NCBI RefSeq assembly: GCF_014841125.1
Contig: NZ_JACYTQ010000007.1
Span: forward strand, 62,001 to 126,000
DNA from: Echinicola arenosa
Lineage (GTDB): Bacteria; Bacteroidota; Bacteroidia; Cytophagales; Cyclobacteriaceae
Direction: 5' to 3'
Length of the DNA stretch: 64,000 bases
The notes under the pieces were generated by a model. That model did not search any database and was not told where the DNA came from. It saw only the letters and a list, made by a program, of their open reading frames with translations. This document shows, piece after piece, positions 8,182-18,733 of the stretch (position 1 is the stretch's first letter; the number at the start of each line of letters is the position of its first letter). Made by a program: the position numbers and the translations under genes.

Positions 8182-9276
8182 CTATAAATTACCCCTTAAA
8201 GCTTGTTCTCTTTCTATCGATTCAAAGAGGGCTTTGAAATTGCCTTTTCCAAATGATTTGGCACCCTTTCGTTGAATGATTTCATAAAATAGGGTAGGTC
8301 TATCTTGAACCGGTTTTGTGAAAATTTGCAAGAGGTAGCCTTCATTATCTCTATCCACCAGAATGTTCAAAGCTTTGAGGGGCTGGATGGATTCTTCTAT
8401 TTCACCAACCCTTTCTAGCAAGTTTTCATAATAGGTTTCAGGAACCCTAAGGAATTCCACCCCCCGTTTTCTGAGTTCACTTACGGTATGGATGATGTCG
8501 TCGGTAGCTATAGCGATATGTTGTACACCAGGGCTGTTGTAGTAATCCAGGTATTCTTCGATTTGAGATTTTTTCTTTCCCTCTGCGGGTTCATTAATGG
8601 GGAATTTTATATAACCATTACCATTTGAAACTACTTTTGACATTAAGGCTGAATATTCGGTGGAAATATCTTTATCGTCAAAAGTAACCAATAAGCTGAA
8701 TCCCATTACCTTTTCATAAAAATCAACCCATTTGTTCATTTCTCCCCAGCCTACATTTCCCACGCAATGGTCGATGTATTTCAATCCAATTGGTTGAGCT
8801 TTGAATTCATTTTTAACTTCGATGTATCCAGGTAGGAAAGGGCCTTTGTAATCTTTTCTTTCGATAAATGTGTGTAAGGTTTCTCCATAAGTGTGGATAG
8901 AGGCCACTTTGACTGAGCCGTTTTCATCTGAAATTGTTTCTGGAGGTTCATGGGAAACTGCTCCTCTTTTGGTAGTTTCTTGCCATGATTTTTCCGCATC
9001 ATCTACCCACAAGGCAAGGACTTTGACTCCATCTCCATGTTTTTTAACATGTTCAGCAATTGGGTGATTTTCGTTGAGAGCACTGGTCAATACCAATCTT
9101 ATCTTATCCTGTCTTAGCACATAAGACGCTCGGTCTCTGACGCCAGTTTCAGGTCCTGCGTATGCTTCTAATTGGTAGCCAAAAGCATATTGATAATATA
9201 AAGAAGATTGTTTGGCATTGCCAACATAAAATTCCACATGATCAGTCCCATTAATGGGGAGAAAATCAGTTTCCAT
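8182..9276 (-). CDS. hppD: 4-hydroxyphenylpyruvate dioxygenase
   Basis: An Fe(II) dioxygenase converting 4-hydroxyphenylpyruvate to homogentisate in tyrosine breakdown. The 364 residues hold two vicinal-oxygen-chelate modules. The iron ligands are readable: H170 (YIDHCVGN), H253 (VQHIAIATDDI) and E332 (TLFYEIIQR), followed by the GAKSFGKGNFKALF C-terminal lid. The phosphohexomutase follows after about 140 bp on the same strand but is functionally unrelated. Homogentisate 1,2-dioxygenase is not in the window. Confidence 0.96.
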   Translation of the reverse strand: METDFLPINGTDHVEFYVGNAKQSSLYYQYAFGYQLEAYAGPETGVRDRASYVLRQDKIRLVLTSALNENHPIAEHVKKHGDGVKVLALWVDDAEKSWQETTKRGAVSHEPPETISDENGSVKVASIHTYGETLHTFIERKDYKGPFLPGYIEVKNEFKAQPIGLKYIDHCVGNVGWGEMNKWVDFYEKVMGFSLLVTFDDKDISTEYSALMSKVVSNGNGYIKFPINEPAEGKKKSQIEEYLDYYNSPGVQHIAIATDDIIHTVSELRKRGVEFLRVPETYYENLLERVGEIEESIQPLKALNILVDRDNEGYLLQIFTKPVQDRPTLFYEIIQRKGAKSFGKGNFKALFESIEREQALRGNL

Positions 9277-9520
9277 AAGATTTTTTTTTGGGTTTATATA
9301 TTAGTCTAGGAATGGACAATATAGGAAAATTATAGTACGAAAATAAGGGAATGATGGTGGTAATATGTGAAGGTTTTGAGGCTTCTTAAAACATTGTTTG
9401 ATGATTGATTTGGAAGTTTGAAGTAGTAAAATAGCTTAATAGGTGGGGTAACTATTGGAATTGCTGTTTTTTGAGGTGTTAAAGTATTATTATTTTAATT
9501 TAAATAAGCGCAATCTGTTT

Positions 9521-9552
9521 TTTGGAAACTCTAAGGGGATTATCTACCTTCA
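9521..9552 (+). promoter_or_regulatory. Promoter of the small acidic protein gene
   Basis: TTTG at 9521-9524, a 20-bp spacer and TACCTTCA at 9545-9552, close to the Bacteroidota -33/-7 consensus. It supports the ATG at 9584 as start rather than an upstream in-frame codon. Confidence 0.5.
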
Positions 9553-9583
9553 TATTTCATTTAAAAATCAACAAAAAACTGTA

Positions 9584-10006
9584 ATGGACTTAAATAAGTT
9601 AGACAAGGACCTAACCGCTATTGTAGAGAAGAGAATAGAGCTAAGCAAATTGACTTATGCCGATGAAAATTATGATGATATTGAAGAAGAGCTTCATGAT
9701 TTGGAAGATGATTTCAATGAAGAGTTTGGAGATGAATTGGAAGGAGAGCTTGAAAAAATTTACGATAAGCTGGATTCAGATACGGATATTTTGTTGCCTT
9801 CTGCGTACTTAGCGAATAAGTATGTGCCTATGTTGCCAGATGCAAGAGGTGTTATTTCTTATGAGGTCAAAGGTAAAGAGGGTGTACCTATAGAGTCAGA
9901 GCAGTTTGATGGACAAGATGTGAGGATTATACTAATACCAAACCCTACAAGATTTGTGATGCAAATCAATGGAGTTGCGATGAAAGACCTTTGGAGGTCT
10001 AGGTAA
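9584..10006 (+). CDS. Conserved acidic protein of unknown function
   Basis: A 140-residue soluble protein without signal peptide. Residues 20-70 are extremely acidic (EELHDLEDDFNEEFG and similar) and predicted helical; the C-terminal half (LPSAYLANKY, then IPNPTRFVMQINGV) looks like a small beta domain. I do not recognise a named family. The reading frame is open back to 9455, but the stretch before 9584 is AT-rich, contains the promoter and does not look coding. It is followed by a shared terminator with trpS, so it is a single-gene unit. Confidence 0.75.
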   Translation: MDLNKLDKDLTAIVEKRIELSKLTYADENYDDIEEELHDLEDDFNEEFGDELEGELEKIYDKLDSDTDILLPSAYLANKYVPMLPDARGVISYEVKGKEGVPIESEQFDGQDVRIILIPNPTRFVMQINGVAMKDLWRSR

Positions 10007-10020
10007 AATTAGATTGGTGT

Positions 10021-10070
10021 TAAATAAAAAGATGCCCTTCCTCGATATTGGAAGTGCATCTTTTTATTTA
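10021..10070. terminator. Bidirectional terminator between acidic protein gene and trpS
   Basis: A perfect 15-bp stem (TAAATAAAAAGATGC and its complement), one mismatch, 5 further pairs and an 8-nt loop. It provides a U-tract on both strands between convergent genes. Confidence 0.88.
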
Positions 10071-10083
10071 AGTGATTGGGTTT

Positions 10084-11058
10084 TTATTTATATCCTAGCT
10101 TCTCCCTTACTTTGTTCAGTGTGTTTTGGGCAACCTCTCTGGCTTTGGCTTCACCTTCTGAAAGCTTGGCGTCCAGTTCTCCTAGATTGTTCATGTAGTA
10201 GTCAAAAGTAGCCCTTTCTTTGGTGTATTTTTCAGTGATGAGGTCAAGTAACTCTTTCTTTGCATGTCCGTAACCAAAGTTGCCTCCAAGGTATTTTTGC
10301 CTTAATTCCTCCGTTTGTTGGATTGTAGCAATCAAACTATAAAGTTTAAAGACATTACAGGTGTCAGGGTTTTTAGGCTCTTCAAGAGGGGTAGAGTCCG
10401 TTACTATACTATAGACGTTCTTTTTGAGTTGTTTTGCAGGTAAGAAAATATCTATATAGTTGTTGTAGGACTTGCTCATTTTCTGGCCATCAGTACCAGG
10501 AATGATCATTACATCTTCACTGATTCTAGGCTCGGGTAAAGTGAGAATTTCCTCGTCAACACGGTGGTTGAATGTACTGGCAATGTCACGGGTCATTTCC
10601 AAGTGCTGCAACTGGTCTTTGCCAACCGGGACAATGTCTGCATCAAATATCAATATGTCTGAAGCCATTAGGACTGGGTAGGTGAACAAACCTGCATTGA
10701 CATCTGATAATTTGTCTGACTTATCTTTGAAACTATGGGCATTGGCCAACATGGGGTAAGGAGTGAAACAGCTGAGGTACCAAGTCAATTCGGCTATTTC
10801 AGGAATCCTGGATTGCCTGTAAAAGACTGTTTTGGAGATATCCAGCCCGAAAGCGAGCCAAGCGGCGGCTACGGCATGGACATTGTCTTTTCGTTTTTCA
10901 CCATCTTTGATGGTCGTTAGGGAGTGGAAATCTGCTATAAAAATGTAAGACTCGTTATTATCTTTTTTTGTTAATTCAATTGCCGGTTCAATAGCACCTA
11001 GGATGTTCCCTAGATGAGGTCGGCCCGAACTTTGAATTCCTGTCAATACTCTTGCCAT
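10084..11058 (-). CDS. trpS: Tryptophan--tRNA ligase
   Basis: A class I aminoacyl-tRNA synthetase charging tRNA-Trp. The 324 residues are the usual bacterial length. The HIGH-type motif is HLGN at residues 16-19 (SGRPHLGNILGAI) and KMSKS is found near residue 196, with the family motifs GKDQLQHLEMTRDIA and PVLMASDIL between. It is divergent from the DUF1573 gene and ends at a shared terminator. Confidence 0.97.
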   Translation of the reverse strand: MARVLTGIQSSGRPHLGNILGAIEPAIELTKKDNNESYIFIADFHSLTTIKDGEKRKDNVHAVAAAWLAFGLDISKTVFYRQSRIPEIAELTWYLSCFTPYPMLANAHSFKDKSDKLSDVNAGLFTYPVLMASDILIFDADIVPVGKDQLQHLEMTRDIASTFNHRVDEEILTLPEPRISEDVMIIPGTDGQKMSKSYNNYIDIFLPAKQLKKNVYSIVTDSTPLEEPKNPDTCNVFKLYSLIATIQQTEELRQKYLGGNFGYGHAKKELLDLITEKYTKERATFDYYMNNLGELDAKLSEGEAKAREVAQNTLNKVREKLGYK

Positions 11059-11129
11059 CAGTCAAATTTTTGATGCAAATTAAAGAAATAAAGACACAAT
11101 TCGCTTGAATTTTACCGTTATTTGTGAAT

Positions 11130-12227
11130 ATGAAAAATATTGGATTAGCCTTAATCATCATAAGCCTTACTATATGTGTTGGTTTTGCTGTTAAAGCTCA
11201 GGGACTTGCCCCTTCTCCACTTTTATGGGAAAGGCAAGAAGCAAAATTGGGCTCGGTAATGGAGGAGCACGGAAAAGTATCAACGGAATTTTTCGTAGTG
11301 AATAATGGGATTTCTCCTGTGATCATTGAAGAGGTTATTACGGATTGTGGGTGTACTACTATTGATTTTGCCTCAGATACTTTGGAGCAAAATCAGATAG
11401 GTTCTATTAAGGTGGATTATCAGCCTACAAGTTTTGGAGGGGCTTTTAAAAAGAAAGTGGTGGTCAAAACCAATATAAATCCAACTGGAGATACACTTTA
11501 TGTGGAAGGGTATAATATCCCTTACCCTGATAATGTAGCTTCTTATTATGATTATAGGAAAGGTAATCTTGGGTTTCGCTTCAGTTCTATCAATATGGGG
11601 GAAGTGTTTACCAATCAGCCAAAGGTAAAATATGTGGATTTCTATAATTTCAAGGATTTACCAATTACCTTGGATGAACAGGAAATGAAATTGCCGGATC
11701 ATATCAAGGTCAATATGATTCCTGCAATAGTTCCTGCCAAATCTAGAGGTCTTCTTGCTATACAATATGATGCTGTAGCAAAGGCTGATCTTGGTTTTTT
11801 TGACGAAAGTGTGGCTTTTAATATTGAATCAAATGGTAATGAAGCTATAGAGTTGAGGTTACTTACCACTATTCATGAATACTTTGCGCCAGTTCTTAAA
11901 AGTGAAGTGAATAATATTCCCAAGCTGGCCATTTCTGAAGTAGATGTGGACTTAAATAAAATCTCTAGCAAAGAAATCATATCAAAGTCAATTGTTTTAA
12001 CCAATATTGGTAGCAAGCCTGTTAATATCCGAAAAGTGGTAACAAACTGTGATTGTATGGTATATGACTTACCGACCAAAGACCTTCAGCCCGGCGAAAA
12101 AACTGATTTGACCTTTACTTTTGATCCAAAGGGTCGACTGGGTATTGATCATAAAATGATTACGATCTTTAGTAATGATCCGCTGAATCCTACCAGAACA
12201 ATAGTGGTGAAGAGCAGGATTGACTAA
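11130..12227 (+). CDS. DUF1573 domain protein with two repeats, exported
   Basis: A 365-residue protein with an N-terminal signal peptide (hydrophobic residues 5-20, ending near AVKAQG). It has two DUF1573-like Ig/ASH-type beta domains: near residues 40-120 (FVVNNG, TDCGCTT) and near residues 285-365 (LTNIGSKPV, TNCDC, FSNDPLNPT). The paired cysteines in DCGC and NCDC are the family mark. Function is unknown; the family is common in exported Bacteroidota proteins. ATG at 11130 is chosen over an in-frame GTG 6 bp upstream. It runs to within 3 bp of the convergent acyl-CoA dehydrogenase gene. Confidence 0.88.
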   Translation: MKNIGLALIIISLTICVGFAVKAQGLAPSPLLWERQEAKLGSVMEEHGKVSTEFFVVNNGISPVIIEEVITDCGCTTIDFASDTLEQNQIGSIKVDYQPTSFGGAFKKKVVVKTNINPTGDTLYVEGYNIPYPDNVASYYDYRKGNLGFRFSSINMGEVFTNQPKVKYVDFYNFKDLPITLDEQEMKLPDHIKVNMIPAIVPAKSRGLLAIQYDAVAKADLGFFDESVAFNIESNGNEAIELRLLTTIHEYFAPVLKSEVNNIPKLAISEVDVDLNKISSKEIISKSIVLTNIGSKPVNIRKVVTNCDCMVYDLPTKDLQPGEKTDLTFTFDPKGRLGIDHKMITIFSNDPLNPTRTIVVKSRID

Positions 12228-12230
12228 TAA

Positions 12231-13439
12231 TTATTTAAAAGCAGGTATGCCGGTGATTTCTTGACCAAGAATCAACAAATGGATATCGTGAGTTCCTTCG
12301 TAAGTTACTACAGACTCCAAATTCATCATATGACGCATGATGGGGTATTCACCGGTTATTCCCATGCCGCCGTGAATTTGCCTTGCTTCTCTGGCGATAT
12401 CCAATGCCATGGCCACATTGTTTCTCTTGGCGAGGGAGACTTGAGCTGTAGTGGCTTTTCCTTCATTTTTCAGTTTGCCTAATCTCCAAACCAACAATTG
12501 AGCTTTGGTGATTTCGGTAAGCATTTCAGCCAACTTCTTCTGGACAAGTTGAAAGGAAGCAATGGGCTTGTCAAACTGTATTCTTTCCAATGCGTATCTT
12601 TTGGCTGAGTCATAGCAGTCCATTGCCGCTCCCAGCGCGCCCCAAGCTATTCCATAACGGGCAGAATCCAAACACATTAAAGGAGCGCCCAGACCTGATT
12701 TGCCGGGGAGTAAGTTTTCCTTAGGTACTTTTACATTATCAAAAACCAATTCCCCGGTACAGCTTGCTCTCAAGGACCATTTGTTATGGGTTTCAGGTGT
12801 AGTAAAACCTTCCATTCCTCTTTCAACAATAAGGCCATGGATTCTTCCTTTCTCATTTTTGGCCCAAACTATAGCGATGTCTGCTTGTGGTGAATTGGAA
12901 ATCCACATTTTGGCTCCATTGAGTAAGTAGTGGTCTCCCATATCTTTAAAATGGGTTTTCATGCCACTTGGGTTAGAACCATGGTCTGGTTCGGTAAGTC
13001 CAAAACAGCCCAGCATTTTTCCCGAAGCGAGCTGGGGTAAATATTTTTTCTTTTGCGCCTCACTTCCAAAGGCTTGGACTGGATACATGACCAAAGACCC
13101 TTGGACAGAAACGGTAGACCTCATGCCAGAGTCTCCACGTTCAATTTCCTGCATAATAAGTCCATAGGCAATATAATCTAGTCCGCCACCTCCATATTCT
13201 GTTGGGATTTGCGGACCAAAAGCTCCAACCTCACCAAATTTGGTGACAATTTCTTTAGGGAAGTGAGCTTTTTGGGACCAGTCTTCTATAAAAGGTGAGA
13301 TTTCCTTTTTGACAAACTCTCGCATGGACTGCCTGATGAGCAGGTGCTCTTCGCTTAACAAATCATCAATGGCATAAAAGTCAACACTTTCAAAAGTATC
13401 TTGTTTAGTTGCTCTTTTCGGGGAGGTATTTGACGACAT
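12231..13439 (-). CDS. gcdH: Acyl-CoA dehydrogenase, glutaryl-CoA dehydrogenase type
   Basis: An FAD enzyme of 402 residues that probably oxidises and decarboxylates glutaryl-CoA to crotonyl-CoA, the late step of lysine and tryptophan breakdown. GCDH features: Arg in SGMRSTVSVQGSLVM (the substrate-carboxylate Arg in known GCDH), GCFGLTEPDHGSNP, and the catalytic Glu in VTYEGTHDIHLLILGQ close to the C-terminus. A general short-chain acyl-CoA dehydrogenase is the alternative, but the Arg and the C-terminal signature favour GCDH. It is divergent from tryptophan 2,3-dioxygenase, which fits a shared pathway. Confidence 0.87.
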   Translation of the reverse strand: MSSNTSPKRATKQDTFESVDFYAIDDLLSEEHLLIRQSMREFVKKEISPFIEDWSQKAHFPKEIVTKFGEVGAFGPQIPTEYGGGGLDYIAYGLIMQEIERGDSGMRSTVSVQGSLVMYPVQAFGSEAQKKKYLPQLASGKMLGCFGLTEPDHGSNPSGMKTHFKDMGDHYLLNGAKMWISNSPQADIAIVWAKNEKGRIHGLIVERGMEGFTTPETHNKWSLRASCTGELVFDNVKVPKENLLPGKSGLGAPLMCLDSARYGIAWGALGAAMDCYDSAKRYALERIQFDKPIASFQLVQKKLAEMLTEITKAQLLVWRLGKLKNEGKATTAQVSLAKRNNVAMALDIAREARQIHGGMGITGEYPIMRHMMNLESVVTYEGTHDIHLLILGQEITGIPAFK

Positions 13440-13567
13440 GAAATTTTGGTTTATTGGGTTTTTAGACTGATTTTTGTGTGTTAGTTTTTAAGTAGTACTC
13501 TCCAAAGCCTCTTTAATTAAGCAAGAAGTTTGATAAAAAACTACATTACCAGCATAAAAAAACATCC

Positions 13568-14536
13568 ATGAGCAAGGAGCAGCCACCCCAAGAAATAATC
13601 GATAAAATCCAACAATTACACGAAAAGTACAAAGCTTCCGGTCAAGACATGCTTTCTTATTTGGAAGGGTTGCTTTATGCGGATTATTTGACGTATTGGG
13701 ATTACATTAACCTGGATACCTTGCTGACTTTACAGCAGCCAAAGACATCTTTCAAAGATGAGAAAATATTCATTATTTATCATCAGATCACAGAGTTGTA
13801 CTTTAAGTTGATCATTTGGGAATTGGAACAAATTGCTGAGCAAGTAGATGTGAAAGCAGCTTTTATGAAAGAGCGATTGGAGCGGGTCATTATGTATTTT
13901 GATCAACTGATTTCCTCTTTTTCGGTGATGTGGAAAGGGATGGAAAAGGAGCAGTTTTTGAAGTTCAGGATGTCATTGCTGCCTTCAAGTGGTTTTCAAA
14001 GCGCGCAATACCGTATCATTGAAATCATGTCAACAGAAATCCAGTATTTGGTCAATATTATAGAAAGAGAAGACTACATGGATATTAACCTGACCAATGT
14101 GGATAGTTTGTTTGATATTCTGTATTGGCAATCAGGAGCAAAAGAACTGGCGACTGGAGAAAAGACCTTGACATTGAGGACTTTTGAGGAAAAGTATGGT
14201 AAAAAACTGAAAGAGCTAATTGTTAGTTACAGGAAAAGAAATCTTTGGAAAGTTTATCAGAATTGTCAGGATATTGATGACGAACTTACAGAGTTGATGA
14301 AGACTTATGATCTTAAAGCAAATGTTTTTTGGCCTTTGGCTCATTACAAGTCCGCTGTAAGGTATTTACAGAAAAATCCTGAAGATATTGCTGCCACTGG
14401 AGGGACAAACTGGCAAAAGTACCTTCCTCCTAGGTTTCAGAAGGTGGTGTTTTACCCTGAGCTTTGGTCGGAGAAGGAAAAGGAAGAGTGGGGCAAAGGC
14501 TGGGTGGTCAAAGAAGTCTTTGGCCAAGAATTTTAA
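13568..14536 (+). CDS. kynA: Tryptophan 2,3-dioxygenase family protein
   Basis: A heme dioxygenase opening the indole ring of L-tryptophan to N-formylkynurenine. The 322 residues include YADYLTYWDYINLDTLL near residue 40, HQITELYFKLIIWEL (the heme-pocket segment) near 75, and PSSGFQSAQYR, matching the TDO family. The C-terminal GTNWQKYLPPRFQ differs from the animal/proteobacterial ending and is of the Bacteroidota subtype. It is divergent from the glutaryl-CoA dehydrogenase gene (128 bp apart); a flavoprotein gene starts 38 bp downstream and may be co-transcribed. No formamidase or kynureninase is seen here. Confidence 0.9.
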   Translation: MSKEQPPQEIIDKIQQLHEKYKASGQDMLSYLEGLLYADYLTYWDYINLDTLLTLQQPKTSFKDEKIFIIYHQITELYFKLIIWELEQIAEQVDVKAAFMKERLERVIMYFDQLISSFSVMWKGMEKEQFLKFRMSLLPSSGFQSAQYRIIEIMSTEIQYLVNIIEREDYMDINLTNVDSLFDILYWQSGAKELATGEKTLTLRTFEEKYGKKLKELIVSYRKRNLWKVYQNCQDIDDELTELMKTYDLKANVFWPLAHYKSAVRYLQKNPEDIAATGGTNWQKYLPPRFQKVVFYPELWSEKEKEEWGKGWVVKEVFGQEF

Positions 14537-14574
14537 ACTGGATATAGCTGATTTAAGGATAAATACCTTACCAA

Positions 14575-16161
14575 ATGAGAAAAGAATTACAATTAAAGCT
14601 TAGCCCAAAAGAAGCTTATGACGAGCAGCTTTTTGAAGCTACTGTCCTCAAGAATTTAGGGTTAAAAAGTGCTGAAGATAAAATAAATATTCGTCCACTG
14701 AAGAGGTCGATTGATGCCCGAGGCCGGCAAGTAAAAATAAATGTGACTGCGGAGGTTTTCATCAATGAAGTACCTGATGCCAGAATTGAGGCAACTAAGG
14801 ATTACCAAAAGGTGGGGAATGCTGATCCTGTCATCATTGTGGGAGCTGGTCCAGCTGGTCTTTTTGCCGCTTTGCGGGTTATTGAATTGGGAGGAAAACC
14901 GATAGTATTGGAAAGAGGCAGGGATGTAAGGTCAAGAAGGAGGGATTTGGCAGCCATCAATAAGGAGCATATTGTTAATCCCGAATCCAATTATTGTTTT
15001 GGAGAGGGTGGAGCTGGTACTTATTCTGACGGAAAGCTATATACCCGTTCCAAAAAGAGGGGGGATATAAGGAGAATCCTGGAGATTATGGTTGCCCATG
15101 GTGCTACAGAGGATATTTTGGTCGATGCGCATCCACATATTGGAACCAATAAGCTTCCGGTTTTGGTTGCAGATTTGAGAGAAAGTGTTTTAAGTGCAGG
15201 GGGAGAGATTCTTTTTGAAACCAAAGTCATAGATTTTGTTTTAAAAGGAGATGAGGTGAAAGGAGTGACCACTGCCGATGGTGAAACTATTTTGGGTTTG
15301 GGGGTCATTTTGGCAACGGGACATTCTGCCAAAGATATTTTTCATCTTTTAAATGATAGAAAGATTCTGATTGAAGCCAAGCCTTTTGCGCTTGGAGTAA
15401 GAGTGGAACATAGCCAGCAACTAATCGATCAAATTCAGTACCACTGTCGAACTAATAGGGGGCCCTATCTTCCAGCATCATCTTATGCATTGGTGCAGCA
15501 GACAGTTTATGATAATAAACAAAGAGGGGTTTTTTCATTTTGCATGTGCCCCGGAGGCTTTATCGTACCAGCAGCGACTTCACCAGGTGAGTTAGTTGTC
15601 AATGGCATGAGTCCAAGTAGAAGGGATAGTAAATTTGCCAATTCAGGAATTGTAGCAGCAGTTGAGTTGGAAGACCTTCCGGTAGAATATCATAAGTATG
15701 GGGCTTTAGGGGCAATGAAGTTTCAATCAGATGTTGAAAAAGCAGCCTGGAGAGCAGGGGGAGAGACTCAGGTTGCTCCAGCCCAACGGTTGGCAGATTT
15801 TGTGGAAGGCAAAGATAGTAGTACGCTTTTGGATACCTCTTATCAGCCAGGTCTGAAGTCTGTAAATATGGGAAGTGAAGTTTTGCCTGATTTTATTGCT
15901 TCAAGATTGAAGCAGGCATTTAAGGCTTTTGGAAATAAAATGAAAGGTTACTATACAAATGATGCCCAGATAATTGGAGTAGAAAGTAGGACATCTTCAC
16001 CAGTTAGGGTGCCCAGAGGAAAAGAGACCTTTGAACATCCAGAAATTTCTCGTCTTTATCCTTGTGGCGAAGGTGCAGGATATGCAGGTGGTATAGTTTC
16101 TGCTGCAATGGATGGAGAAAGATGTGCTGAAAAACTAATGGAGAAATATGGGCGATACTAA
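14575..16161 (+). CDS. FAD-dependent dehydrogenase, COG2509 family
   Basis: A 528-residue flavoprotein. Residues 1-75 form a small N-terminal domain of the family; the Rossmann FAD motif follows (GAGPAGLFAAL at about 90-100, E near 112). Conserved COG2509 segments are YCFGEGGAGTYSDGKLYTR, a central ALGVRVEH and the C-terminal CGEGAGYAGGIVSAAMDG. The family is widespread but without a firmly known reaction that I can name. It follows the tryptophan dioxygenase by 38 bp and overlaps the next gene by 14 bp, so the last two are translationally coupled. Confidence 0.9.
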   Translation: MRKELQLKLSPKEAYDEQLFEATVLKNLGLKSAEDKINIRPLKRSIDARGRQVKINVTAEVFINEVPDARIEATKDYQKVGNADPVIIVGAGPAGLFAALRVIELGGKPIVLERGRDVRSRRRDLAAINKEHIVNPESNYCFGEGGAGTYSDGKLYTRSKKRGDIRRILEIMVAHGATEDILVDAHPHIGTNKLPVLVADLRESVLSAGGEILFETKVIDFVLKGDEVKGVTTADGETILGLGVILATGHSAKDIFHLLNDRKILIEAKPFALGVRVEHSQQLIDQIQYHCRTNRGPYLPASSYALVQQTVYDNKQRGVFSFCMCPGGFIVPAATSPGELVVNGMSPSRRDSKFANSGIVAAVELEDLPVEYHKYGALGAMKFQSDVEKAAWRAGGETQVAPAQRLADFVEGKDSSTLLDTSYQPGLKSVNMGSEVLPDFIASRLKQAFKAFGNKMKGYYTNDAQIIGVESRTSSPVRVPRGKETFEHPEISRLYPCGEGAGYAGGIVSAAMDGERCAEKLMEKYGRY

Positions 16162-16522
16162 GAAAACTGTAATTATTGGAGCAACAGACAATCCGTCAAA
16201 ATATGCTTTTTTGGCTGCCGGAATGCTAAAAGAAAACGATCACCCCATTGTGCCTTTAAGTGTGCATGAAGGGAATGTGCATGGGGAGATAATCAAAAAT
16301 CTAAACGAGAAACCAATTATAAACGATGTAGATACAGTGACGATGTACATCAATCCGGTTCATCAAAAAGAGTGGGAAGATTACATAGTATCTTTGCATC
16401 CAAAACGTGTGATATTTAACCCTGGTGCTGAAAATCAAGGATTTACTGATCGATTAAAAAACGAGGGAATTGAAGCGGTGGAGGCTTGTACTTTAGTAAT
16501 GCTAAGAACTGGTCAATATTAA
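16148..16522 (+). CDS. CoA-binding domain protein (YccU-like)
   Basis: A small Rossmann-fold protein of 124 residues. TVIIGATDNPSKYA (residues 7-20) is the nucleotide-binding start of the CoA_binding_2 family, and RVIFNPGAENQ (about 91-101) and VEACTLVML (about 111-119) are its other conserved segments. Family members bind CoA; no enzymatic activity is established. The start codon lies inside the end of the flavoprotein gene (14-bp overlap), so translation is probably coupled. Confidence 0.88.
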   Translation: MGDTKKTVIIGATDNPSKYAFLAAGMLKENDHPIVPLSVHEGNVHGEIIKNLNEKPIINDVDTVTMYINPVHQKEWEDYIVSLHPKRVIFNPGAENQGFTDRLKNEGIEAVEACTLVMLRTGQY

Positions 16523-16611
16523 TGAATGTTACAGCTAAATAGGCCTGATTTTTTGAGTTTTTATAGCTGGTTTGTGCCAAAAATGTCGTATTATTAAAGG
16601 TTGAAAGTTAA

Positions 16612-18618
<2,007 letters not shown>

Positions 18619-18641
18619 TTTTATATTAAAATAACGGTAAC

Positions 18642-18665
18642 AAAGGGGCATTAAGCCCCTTTTTT
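18642..18665 (+). terminator. gyrB terminator
   Basis: Stem AAAGGGGC with GCCCCTTT, loop ATTAA, followed by further T residues, 24 bp after the gyrB stop codon. Confidence 0.9.
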
Positions 18666-18733
18666 GCTTATATTATGAATTCATTTTGGAACCTCTTTTA
18701 AGTTCAATTTTATTAAGTTTTGGATTTTGAATT

